64,000 nt of DNA from NCBI GenBank assembly GCA_963682055.1, contig OY821744.1:6488835-6552834 (forward strand), given 5' to 3'. The position numbers and the translations under genes are program-made. The notes beneath the pieces are model-generated. The model did no database searches, was not told where the DNA came from, and saw only the letters and a list, made by a program, of their open reading frames with translations. This document shows, one piece after another, positions 33,816-46,800 of the stretch. The stretch comes from Primula veris (lineage: Eukaryota; Streptophyta; Magnoliopsida; Ericales; Primulaceae). The number at the start of each line of letters is the position of its first letter. Position 1 is the stretch's first letter.

Positions 33816-35100
33816 CAATGGAAGCTCAAACAAGCTTATAATAAAACCAAACAAAATCACACCCTTATAATAATAATAATTATTATTATTAATTTATTGT
33901 TATGCTTATTATACAACGCTTTCTCACTCGGTACCTTAATAAACCCCATCTTTTAACCACCAGAACTCTAATGCTATCCTCACCTGCGGTTACGTCACCG
34001 CCCACTCTCTCCACCCGCCACGTGTCCTACTGTCACCCTCGTAGACACCTGCTCTTAGCATCGTCGAAAAAATCCGTTCCTAAGTTACGCTCCCTCTCGG
34101 TCCAGACCTCTCCTGTTCCGGGGCCGAGTAATTCATTTTACTCTTATTTTAGTTTAATAGTAATATTTATTTACTGTTTTAGTTTTACTTAGTTGTAGAG
34201 TTTCTCCGATAGTTGTTCGTTATATAAGGGTTTTTTTTTTATTGATGATTTTAACTTAAGTTACTTTGCTCATTATCTGTGTTATTTTGCTCAATAATAG
34301 TAGTATTTATTTACTGTTATAGTTTTACTTAATTATAGGTTTTATATTGCTAGTTGGGTTTTATTGGTTAATGCATCAATAGTTGCTTGTTATTCAGGGT
34401 TTGTTTGATTGAGGCTATTAACTAGTGTAATAATATAAGTTTACTTCTTCTTTTTTTAATTTAAGAATTTTATTTTGCTGTCTTTTATTTTGTTAATGCA
34501 CCGTGTTTAATAACCGATAGGTGCTCGTTATTTAGGGTTTGATTGATTGATGCTTTTAACATACTGTTGCGCATTATTGGCGTGTTTTTTGATGTAATTG
34601 ATTAGAAGCATTGTTACTTTGGTTTTCTGGTTTGGGAAACTATTTATTTACTGTTTTTTCAATTGCAACTTCTAACTCATTTTACTTTTATTTTTTGGAG
34701 AAATTAATACACTAATTTAATAATATTTATTTACTATTTTAGTTTTATTTAATTATATATATACAATGGAAGCTCAAATAAGCTCACAATAGAACCAAAA
34801 CAAAAACACACCCTTATTATTATTGTTACGCTTATTCAACACTCTCTCACTCGGTACCTTAATAAACCCCGTCTCTTAACCACCAGAACGCTGATGCTAT
34901 CCTCACCCGCAGTTGCCTCACCGCCCACCCTCTCCACACGCCACGTGTCCTACTGCCACCCTCGCAGACACCTGCTCTTAGCTTCGTCGAAAAAACCCCT
35001 TCCTAAGTTCTGCTCTCTCCCGGTCCAGACCTCTCCGATCCCGAGGCCGAGTAACTCATTTCACTCTTATTTTTGGGAAATTAATAAAATAGTTTGATGA
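33815..35100 (+). repeat. Tandem duplication of TWINKLE promoter + first exon
   Basis: Copy 1 begins at about 33815 and copy 2 at about 34763; the offset is 948 bp at the left edge and 923 bp at the inner ATG. Both contain 'acaatggaagctcaaa', the 'ctcactcggtaccttaata' coding block and the transit-peptide frame, ending at a splice donor (34128 and 35051). Coding similarity is roughly 87 percent by eye, with about half of the changes silent. Similarity continues for a short way into the intron and into the spacer before copy 2. Confidence 0.9.
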
Positions 35101-37771
35101 TATTGATTTACTGTTTTAATTTTAGAAGTTTGTCTTTTGGTGTTTTGTTCGATTGGTTTAAACTTTGAAGAAAAATAAGAAATGATGCGTAAAATTACGT
35201 TAAATATTACTATTATTCCTGAGAAGGGGCGCAAATGTATTATTGGTACGACTTATAAGATAGTAGTTTGTGAATTAGAGGATATTAGTTTGTAAGTTTG
35301 TAAAAGTTAATATAGCTTGTTTATAATTATATGTGTAATAAAATTGATGTACATTTAAGTAATTGGCTTGTTTCGTTTGGTTTCAACAACACTAAAACCG
35401 CAAACCTGGCCAATTAGATTGGTTTATTGTTTTTTAAACCGAGCAAACCAATAGATGATCGGTTTGGTTAGGTTTGCGGTTTGTTTTATTGTAGCTTTCA
35501 ACTAATTTGCTTATATTTTGTTCTTATTTTGTTTACCCGTGTAAAAATGGCGAACCCTAGTGGGGCCCAGGATAAAAACTCATTTTTAATGTTATTTATG
35601 GAACTTGGTACACTGATTTTTTGTAAAAAATAGTGTTTAAATTTTTAAAACTTAATTTTACCGTCTTTTATTGGAGTTGAACGGTAATTTAAGTGTACCA
35701 GTTCTATCGACCCAGTAGCCTGATCGTCGTTTGGGGTTTGTTTGTTTGCAGCACCTAACTTTGTTACTTATTATTTGTGCTCATTTGCTTGTTGTTTTTT
35801 CTAATTTGGGTTGCCAGTTTAAAATTGGTGAACCCTAGTAAGTCCCAGGCTTAGTACTCATTTTACCATTAATGAGGTAAAATGGTATACTAATCACAAA
35901 CTATGTTACTGTTTTAAGTTTTAGAAATTAATTTTACTGTCTTTTATTGGGTTGACACGGTTTTAGAGCACGGCTTCTATCTATCTATTAGTTGATCGTT
36001 GTTTAGGGTTTGTTTAATTGCAGCTTCTAACTTAACCATTTAATTCATTCTATTAAAATAAGCATATAGTTTGTTCACTTAGGTATCTATTGTTAGCATA
36101 AAGAACGGCATTAATTATAAGAACAAAGCCATGTTCCTGATTGTGATTATGCATCACAGGTTCTCAAATTCCACAGAAAGCTAGGTTAACGCTTATGTTT
36201 TCTACAGATACACAAAAGTTTAAAACTGATGCATATTCGATTACATATCTGGTGTCATTCTAAACTGATATACATTTATACCAAAAAATATGTTTTCCCA
36301 GATTTGTTAGAATCAAAAATCAAAATTCACGTCTTATTTGTAAGGCACTATGGATTTTAATTCATTTTTTTGGGCAGTTCCGCATGTTGATCCAAAGACA
36401 GTAGAAGGGGGAAACATTGCTTCTTTGTCGACTTTGGGGGTTTTGGGTAGGAAACTAGAGCAAGTTGGGGTTAAGATTAATCCCTGTATTCCCGGACAGC
36501 ATGACCATTTGCTTTGTCCCCAGGTAAATAATTATTTCAATACTTATGGAACTCTACCATACACTGTAACCCACGTCTCAGTTATCTATGATCTACCTCT
36601 AATTCTAAGTGTAAATACAATATTGGAGTTTGTCATTTCATTTTTGGGTTGAAGTAATAAGATATGATGTTGGCCAATTTATCGCATTATGAAGGGAAAA
36701 AATCTAACCAGATCTGAGGGGACTAGTTTCACGTATGCATTTGAATTGTTCTTTTAGGTCCTTCAACTTCTTAGGCGCATAACGTATTCTATATAAAGTG
36801 AAATCCTTTAGATGCGGAACTGAAACTGAATATGGTTGAACAAACTTGAAGGGGATCTATAACAAAAATGGACGTCCATGTGATCTTCAAATTGACCGGG
36901 TTAAGAATATAAATAATAATTTTCAGAAAATCCACAGAACATGAAACAGAGTCCTTGTGCAGTATGTTGCGAAAATGAAATATGGCTTTAAATAAAATTT
37001 GCTATTTTCTGTTTTGCATTTTTATTGTTCTCGGATTGTTTCTTCTTCTTTTGTAGTGCAATGGTGGGACTTCGACAGAGTTGAGCTTATCAGTTTCCAT
37101 TACCCCAGATGGGTATTTTTTTCTGGATTTTTTTTCTCCATTTTAAGATTTTATGAAACGGCTTGTTGAATCGGTTGCTACCTCTTTATCGTGGTGTAGG
37201 AATACAGCCCTATTTAAATGTTTCAGAGGAAAATGTGGATGGGAAGGCGGGATTAAGGTAGGGTCGTCTAGATTTTATTCATTTATTTAACCTACTATGG
37301 TTCTAGTTGATTACTCACGTTACCCATTTGTTACAGGCCTTTGCCGATAGCAAGTCAACATATGAAAAAATGTTTCATACTCCAAAAATTAAGAAAGTCA
37401 GGACAATCAAAGAAGAGACTTTGGCATTCGAACCACTATGCAATGAGGTAATATTTAGTGTTTTAGTGTTTCTGATGTCCAAAGTATTGCATCTCTAGTT
37501 TCCCAAGTAGATATAATGGTAATATGGCTGTAATTAAGCCTTATACTTGCTCGTTCACTTTAAAAGAGGGTATTTTTAATTTGTTTTCTAAAACAAGAGG
37601 GAGGTTTTCAGATGCAATATATATATAATAGATGCTTGAATTTGAGTCTAAGCATTTTGGGGCACTACTTTCTCTGGAGTGGGTGATAATTAAGCGCCAC
37701 CTAGTACACAAAAAGATACGAGGTCGAAATCTTGTTATTTGAAATTCAAGGGTACGGATACGATTACGGAA

Positions 37772-37814
<43 letters not shown>

Positions 37815-40800
37815 ATAGATAAACGTAAAATTCAAGTTAAAGCTGAAACCATACAGTTAACAGATTACAATATTTAGATTATGAATTCCCAAACCATCAA
37901 GTCTCATAGCCTAAAAAATCAAACCAACAAAGACCCGACAGTAAGAACTAGTTAAATTCATGCCAAAATACAACCAAACAGAAAGTCAAGAGTGAAGAGA
38001 AGTCAACTGTTGGCCAGCCGAATTTTATGCCTTATCAGAAATAATGCAAGGAGTAGGACTTTCTATGATGTCCCCATGTAATAGAGAGTGGTATTTTTCT
38101 TTAATTTCTATGTTACACGGTTTCGGTGTACCCATGAAGCCACCGGAAACTCAGAAATTTATTTTAATTTACAAACAAAATCTGGAGGAAATAACCATTC
38201 GTAGCGTAGAGTACCGTACGCGTGCCAATCGTGTGGCATACCCGATACCGGTATGGTAGCATTTTGGGAGGTATTGGTGCTTCAATAGTGACAAAGCTGA
38301 TTTTTGTTTTGTTGTTTTCCAGCTACTCGCATATTTTGCAGAGCGGATGATATCTAGGGAGACGTTGAAGAGAAACAATGTTATGCAAAGAAGATATGGT
38401 GACCAGGTTATCATGGCACTTTACTTTCGTAATTAGTTTTATTTGTCGTAATGTTCCTTTGATGGGGCCTAAAATATCACAAAGTTCCTATGTCCACCAG
38501 ATACCATACTTGTCAGCCTCTTAAAAAGCCGTCAAAGAACTAGTCGATAAGAAAACCAAACCCCAAAGAAATTATACAATACCTTCTATTGTGTTGCCTC
38601 TCCAAGAATAGAGACTAGTTTTAAGTCTCTACTAATAACAATGTTTCATAAACCTCTTCATGTGGAAGGTATTTATTTTTATTAAGCTAGCAATTTGCCT
38701 ATACATTATTTTGTTTTTGTAATGTTTCTATATAGGTTGCTATTGCATTTCCTTATCGTCGAAATGGGATACTCGTGAGCTGCAAATATCGAGACATCAA
38801 CAAGAAATTTTGGCAGGTTTTTACCGTAACTCTTGGCTAACATGGAAAAGATTAGCCAAACTCATGTAGTGATGTGTTCTTATTTACTCGGGCCTTGCTT
38901 GGTTGCAGCTTTTAAGCTCAGATTTTGCTGAAAAGTTAGATCATATATGGTTGATCAGCTTCAGAAGCTCAGCCTTTTCAGATTCATGCTGAAATCTTAG
39001 ATTGCATATGGTTGATCAGCTTTAAAGCTGTTTTATTCGGGGGTTTGGCCTGAAAAAGCTAGATGCTTAAGCTGGATGAACCTAGTTTTTTTTTTTTGGA
39101 CCCCCAAAAATCCAGTTTATTAGACTATCAGTAATGAGTTGCAGCCAAACATGCCCTCCAAGATTTACCAGGCATGTTTTTTGGTGGGTCCTGTTTATAA
39201 GAGGATGATTAAACATGATATTTGGTGCCAAATCTTTTGGTATTCTGCTGTCTTATAATTGATGCAGTAGAGAAGTATCAGGGAATAGTGATCCATTGTT
39301 TAACATGTTCCGTTGGTAGAATCTTCTTTATTGTCATGCTGTACATGATTTACTATCCATTTTTTATATAATTTTGTCAATATAGGAATATTTTGCTAAT
39401 CTATGACTTTTCAAAATATATAAGCTTCTTTAAGCTACTTTGTAAACCTGATCCGTCTTACTGTCATCTTAATGTTTTGGTAAGTCGCTTGCAAATTTTC
39501 TTTTATTCTTACTAAAGATGTCCTAAAGTGCTCATCTTTATCAGGGTTGGTTTTTGCCCCCATAGATCTGAGAGTAACAGCAGCTTTTAAATTAAAAAGG
39601 CACCAAAAAAAGTAGCAAAAGTTGTCTGGAAGTACTATTGTGTTTGTATTTGTTTGGTACTGATTGTTTAGGTCACTCCTAATACTGGAGTTATTTGAGT
39701 AATTTTTTTTGAGTAAAAACTGTTTATTATTCTCTTCTGATTAGAACATTTTCATTTTCTGACTTTTCATGGACAGGAAGCAGATGCTGAAAAGATATTC
39801 TATGGATTGGACGATATTAAGGACAGAAGCGATATTATCATTGTAATGTTCTTCATGATACTCTACTATCCTTGGTCTCTGTGGAAATATAGTAGCAGCT
39901 GCTTTACCTCTTCACATTAGCTTATTTTCTGTTTTAAATTTATTTATACAGGTTGAGGGAGAAATGGATAAACTTGCAATGGAAGAAGCTGGCTTTCGTA
40001 ACTGTGTTAGTGTTCCTGATGGTGCCCCTCCATCAGTTTCTAATAAAGATTTGCCATCTGAAGAGCAGGTCTTTATCATGCTTAAACTTTGATCATTTCA
40101 AATTTAACCGTTACAAGTCTCTCTTGAACTCTTCTCTCTTTTTCTCACTTACCATCTGTTATTAATTCAAAATGAAGGTATTCAACTTTCCTTTGATTAC
40201 GTATTACTAAAATTGGATTAACTCCCTCCACCCCAAATTATATTCCATTATACCATTTTGAGACACTCCTAATAATTCTTTGTTTTAAAATAGTAATGAA
40301 ATAATAGCACAATTTACACTTCAGTCCTTTATTTACAATCCCAATGAAAGTCGGAATGTAAAAGTAAAAAATGTCTCTCTTTTATTGGGGGATTTTACTG
40401 GTATTGTAAATGGTAAATACTAATGACTTTGTACCTCAAATAGTTGGGTCTCCCAAAGGGACTCTTCTTCACCTAAAACTAGATGTTGTTCAGATTTTTG
40501 CTCATGCTAATGTTAAGCTGGCTTATTTAAAGTCTATCAAGTGAAGTCTCAAAAAAAAAAATCAACCAATTTACCATTAATTTAGCAGTCACCTTCCACT
40601 GTAAGCCAGCATTTTACCGCAATATTTTCTCACAAATTTGCGGTACTTTTGTCTTCTTGTGTTATCCACTTTGAAATCATACTGGGATTTATTTTTAATT
40701 AGAGTAACTGATAAGAAATGGTTACATCCACTGTTTCGAAAGAAGCGTTATACACCCGAAGGGTTGAGAAAGTAGTGACATTCCTTTTTTTTATTTTCAT

Positions 40801-43800
40801 TCTTGATCCCACTTCAGACAAGTTAAAGGAAAATATATTTTTCACAGGAGTTTGGGATCGTAGATCTCTTCCTTAAAGTTAATGAGTCGTTGTCGGTCTG
40901 TGGTCTGTCGGTCTGTGTAGATATATTTTTAGGAATACATTATATGCTAAATGATGATGAATTATTGCAGGTTTTACTTAAACTAAGTGGGTTTCTAATT
41001 CTGGCTTGAAACCCTTCTTTTATTTACTTTAAATTATATATTTCTTTACAATTAGTCTAGATTACAATAGTTACTAGAATTCCGTTTGAGATCCGGCCAT
41101 ATTAAGTTTTAGGAGCTATGCTGGCTATTTGGTTCATTCCCATGTTATGCTTATCAGATATACTTTCTAAAGACCAGAAACTATAGCATTTTTTTTCTCC
41201 GTAGTATTGTATTACTCTCCCTCCCCTTTTGTTTTATAGAATTCTCAACAATGTTACATCACTTTTATATCAGTGGATACATTACCTTTTCTTTTAACGT
41301 AATTCCTTGATAAACTCTGCTTTTGTTCTAGGAATTGTAGTTTTCTCCCTCTTATGACCCTATCCAAATAATAGGAGCATGTCCTGTTGTTGATTATGAT
41401 TAGTGTGTGGCGATATGAAGCTTAAAACTAATGCATTTCTGTTGTTTGTAAAGCTAGGACACAAAGTATCAATATCTTTGGAACTGCAAGGAATATCTAT
41501 CAAAGGTAAATTGGCTTTCACAAACGACTAATTTTTTTTTGAAAAATCTCAATTTTCTCTTTTTTTGTCAAACAACTGGAGAGTGTTAGTTTCCTTATTT
41601 TTTTGATAGGCATCACGCATTATACTTGCCACTGATGGGGATAAACCCGGTCAAGCTTTGGCTGAGGAATTGGCACGGCGCGTTGGAAGAGAGAGGTTTC
41701 CATTTATATTTTCTATAGTTATGTCAATTTATTGGAAATGTATAAGAATATTATTTAGCTGGTAACTTTTTTAATTGTGGATTTACAGATGTTGGCGAGT
41801 CAAGTGGCCAAAGAAGAATAATGTCAGTGATTGTAAAGATGCCAATGAGGTTGGATATCAGTGTCTTCATTTGGTCCTGCTTTCCTAAATTCTAAAATCA
41901 CCGTTTCCTATTTTCTAGAATAAGTTGAGTTAAAAAATGTTACTTAAGGATATCTGACGTGAGAGAAAACTTAATTGCTTATTGCATTGTTCTTAAGGCC
42001 TCCTTTATAGTATAAGCTAAAAAAAATTGTATGTAATCTTTATAAAAACAAATATATAGTGGATGTATCTCCTATTTATTCTCGTCATCTTTTTAGCTTT
42101 TGTAAAGTCATTTATAGGCTACTAGTTAAGTGGCGATTGTAAATGTTTGTTTACTGATGATTTGAGATTATCATGATAGGTGCTCATGTTAATGGGGCCT
42201 GTGATGCTCAAGGAAGTTGTTGAAAATGCAGAGTTATATCCTATTAAGGGGCTCTTCAATTTTAGAGATTACTTTGATGAGATTGATTCGTATTATAATC
42301 GAGCACTTAGTGGCGAAGATGTAGGAGTCTCAACTGGATGGACGGCTTTGAATCCTTTGTACAATGTAATGTAACCTTTTTAGTTTTTATTTTTAACTTG
42401 TGCTTTCTCTTTCCCATTGCTATTTTACCTCTTGCTTGAAGAAATTTTTGTTCTGCACTTATAGACGAGGCATAAAAAACTTAAGTCATTATGGATGAGT
42501 AAAAGTTTCAGCTCATATGTATTCTGGGTTCTAGACAAGAGGTTTCTTGTTCATAAGTTCACAGAAGTTGCTTCCTATTTTCTTTAATTTTACTTTCTTT
42601 ATATTTTAGTTTTATATATATGGATGTAGTAGAGATGAAAAGTATTCACAAACTTGAGTAAATTCGAGTTCTACTTACAAAACTATGAGTTTTTGTTTCC
42701 TGGCCATTAAGAAGCTGCCTCGGGGGAACCAAATTCATAGATAAATAAAGATTTCCATGTTCTATTACACCATAATGTCACCTGGTTCCTCCTTGAACTT
42801 TTATTTTGAAAACTTATTCCAGGTTTTCACTAAGGTGGAACTGAGAGCGAGAATTAATTTGAGAAACTTGTGAAGAGAAAACGGAAAGGTCTGATGGCAT
42901 TTTGGAAAAGTTGCTCAAAAAACCCAATCTGATAAATATTACAACTCGATCACAAACTGACTGCATGGGAATCTAATATTTCTATTGTTTTTATCTTTAT
43001 GTTTTTATTAAAAAAAATTGGTATGTGTTATTTATATAAAACCATGTCAGACTTGATTGGCTGAAAAGACAAAAAGGAATTTTATGCAAAGAAAACTATA
43101 TTGTTATGAGATTACTTGGTTCATGTTTATCCATGTTTACAAGCCCTTTTAATGCAAGTAAATTGCATACATGTGTATTATCAGATCGTACCCGGAGAGC
43201 TAACAGTAGTAACTGGAGTTCCCAATTCTGGCAAGAGTGAATGGATTGATGCTCTCTTATGCAATCTTAATAGAAGTTCTGGATGGAAGTTTGCACTTTG
43301 CTCTATGGAAAATAGGGTGACTTTCTCTTTTTTTTTCTTAAACTTGGTTGGGGCTTAATTCTCAGTTTATCATTTTCCAGTTCCATGTCCTATTCTTTGT
43401 AACTGTAAGTTAAATGAGAAGAGGTCTTGTCTGGGATGGTGATGCCTTATGCAAGTACCAGTAATCGTGCCCCACGCGTTGCGTGTGCGGCGCGTAATGC
43501 AATAAAAATATAGAAAATAGCTATATGTATGATATAAATATGTGGATAATGCAAAAAAAAAAAACATAGTTTAAGATTTAAAAAAATGTTTGGTTGTTAA
43601 AGAATGATAAATAGTTTTATTAGTTTTTACTTTTTATATTTTTATGTGAGTATGGTATTATTGTAATTAATATAAAGGTGTAGGGGTATTTTTGGAAAAA
43701 ATGGCTAAATTGGGCAGCCTCATTTCACTTGAGTTGGCTTATTATAATAGAATGATACAAGGGATACTTTTAAGAAGCAGGAAAAAATATACACTTTCTT

Positions 43801-46800
43801 TGTCATGAACTATTGCTTTTCTAATATGTCGCTAAATTGAAAAAATGAAGACATAATTTCTGCTTTAAAATCTTCACCATCTGCTGTGTACTGTATCTAT
43901 TTATCTCCTGTATCAACATGTAGACTGAGAAGTAAAATTTTCTCCCCTTCTCAAAAAACAACAGCAAGCAAACAATTAGGACTAGCCTGGTAAGTGGAAT
44001 TATGTGTCCTTAGTAGGAGTAATGGAGTTATTGATTGCTTTAATAACTTAACATTTAAAGTTCCAAAGAGGATTAACAAGTCTACAATATAAAAGGAGTG
44101 GCTACTAAAACGTAACCCATAAAGTGAACTCCTGCTTCATTGGTTTAGGTTCGGGAGCATGGAAGAAAACTTCTGGAGAAAAACATTGGAAAGCCTTTCT
44201 TTGATACGAGGTAAGCGGTGTTATCAATTGTGTTTTGTGTTTTCAGTTACGATGTACTTCTTCGTTGGTCATTAATACTAATAATATATTACAAGGATGA
44301 GAGTGGATGTCCGATATTCAGTTATTTGGTTTGTTTCCTTATGCTACTTGAGAACTGAATTTACAGAGATAAGGATTTATTTCTGTCATTGAAAGTTAAC
44401 AACCTGAAGTGTATTAGCAACATTTCTTTAGTGAACTAAACAATTTATAATCTGTACGATATGAGCAGTATGGCGATTGGAAGAGTCAACAACGTTCTGA
44501 AGTTTTAACATATAAGTCTTGACGTTTCCCACTTCCGGTACTTTAGTCAAATAAGAACCCAAAATCCTGTATCATAGTTTTGTTGTACCAAGGTGTCTGC
44601 GTTTATCTGGTTTGACAATGGCGTTCTTGCATCGGTCTCTTTTTGGCCATGCTTATGCTTTGACTTATTCGTACACCAGTTCTATTATGACATAGATAGG
44701 TTTCTATGTTTGTGTATAAAAAAACTTCAGAAGAGATTAGAAGTAACCCCTGGATGATTTTAATATTCTTTTTTGCTATTGTATTACTGGCTCACTGTAG
44801 GTATGGTGAATTTGCGGAGAGGATGAGTGCTGACGAGCTGCAACAAGGAAAAAAATGGCTGAATGATACATTTCACCTTATAAGGTTAGTTCACATAAGA
44901 GTTGTCGATATCATTTCGTTTTAGAGATAAAATGATATAGACAATTTAAATCTGGTTTGACTATGGCTGATGATTCTAGAGAAAAAATGGATATTTTGTT
45001 ATCTTTTCTGTCTGCCAGCTGGGGCGTGTTAGACTGACAGATGATAGTATTAGCATGCACAAGTTTTCACAAGTCTCTGCTATGACTTAAATCATTTTTA
45101 TCGCTTGACCAATGTTTCAACTTTCTCTAGTATTTTAGATTTTTTTTGTGAAATTACTCAAATATGCAACATACTTAAAACGGTTTTCTGTTTTCTGTAA
45201 CGCAGTAAATGATTTTTAGCTTATACCATGTTAGCTGTTGAGTAGCTGTGCATCTTCATCCATGTATTTACCGACTTTAGTTTAGTTCTACAAATATACT
45301 AGGTGTAGGTAGTAGACGTAAGCCGGTGTCACTATTATTTAATTAACCAAAGATAACAGTGATTAGTACTCAACTTGCTGCTATTTTTATTTTATTTTTA
45401 TGGAAAATCAAATACTATTAGATCTTACTAAAAATATTTTTAAGTTTTATCTGATCTTAAGTTTAAATTGTTAACTGTATTGAGTCATTGTACATCTTAA
45501 ATCATATGTTAGTTTTTAAGCTGTGAGAAAATGACCGAAATGGATGTGAACAAGGAGAGAAAAATCGATACAAAATGAATGTTATAAAAACCTGTTTGTC
45601 CTCTTTCTTTCTCAATTTCATTTTCTTCTTTTTCTTTCTTGGTTGAACAAGTTATGTAACAGTAATTGCTCACATCTCAGACAGTGTAGGTGGCTTAGTT
45701 TGGGTTGGTGTTCAAAAGCCTTATTGTGCAGTATCTTACAATGAATTTTGCTCTTTGTTAAAATGTATTTACCATTCTGCAATGTTTTTATTTTGTTATA
45801 TCTCACACATGTATGATAGCATTGTAATTTGTAAACTAGGTGTGAGAACGATTCTCTTCCAAGTATAGAGTGGGTTCTTGATCTTGCAAAAGCTGCAGTT
45901 TTGAGGCATGGGGTTAATGGACTCGTCATTGACCCTTACAATGAACTTGATCATCAGCGCAAGATCAGCATGTGAGTTTCACATAATTTTTCTCTACAAT
46001 AACATAATGTGATGCAATTTCCATTTTCTGTGTGATATTCCAAGACCTTTTTTTATGGATTAGGGTGTTTGGTTAGTGAAATAATAGTGATCAATCATTA
46101 ATTCATGCAAGACCTTGTTACAGTATACTCCTATTATTTTGAAGTTTCTATATTCCCTTTGGATGTCTACTTAATTGCAGAGAAACTGGTGGAATTTGGT
46201 TCTACTCTTGGTGGTATAATTCTAACTTAATCTTTTATTAAGCCTGTGGCTTGTATGTTTGGTTCCATTATAAAATATAAAAGAGTTGTTCGTAGCTTTG
46301 GATGAATCTTAAAAATAAAGCTTGCAGGCTCAGTTGAAAGATGGTACTAAGGTGGTCATGAATCTTACCCATATTTTGGCATAATCATATAAGTAAAAGT
46401 AATTTTCGCATTCTATATTGCGTCTGAATAGTGAGACAATAAATCAGGACTTAATTCATGTATAGTCATTTTGAAATGGACAAGAATATTTCTCAAACTT
46501 TGACCAAATTCCGTTGTTGGCAGAACTAGTATTAGAGTTAGATCAACCAAATGCCAATTTTGGAAACAACATTGCAAAAGAAATTTTGGAAGTATCTGGA
46601 ATACCATCTAGTGGCTACTAATTAAAGTCTAGTTTCAGCATCATAAGTTTTATATTACATATCAAATCATATACTTACCTACTAACTATTGCAGGACTGA
46701 GACAGAATATGTGAGTCAAATGCTAACTAAGGTTAAAAGATTTGCACAACATCACTCGTGTCATGTTTGGTTTGTAGCGCACCCAAAACAGGTAACACCA

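Noticed and set aside
33373..33829. Two overlapping open frames of about 130 codons on the minus strand
   Set aside because: They translate the ACCGAA-type repeat (runs of Phe, Gly, Ser) and have no domain; open frames arise because the repeat unit lacks stops.
33818..33841. Possible uORF (MEAQ...) shared by both TWINKLE promoter copies
   Set aside because: The ATG lies directly behind the TA tract; if that is the TATA box, transcription starts downstream and the ATG is not in the mRNA.
34828..34896. Treating exon 1B as a dead pseudo-exon
   Set aside because: The kept frame, donor site and splice phase, and the many silent changes, argue against simple decay; left open rather than called a pseudogene.
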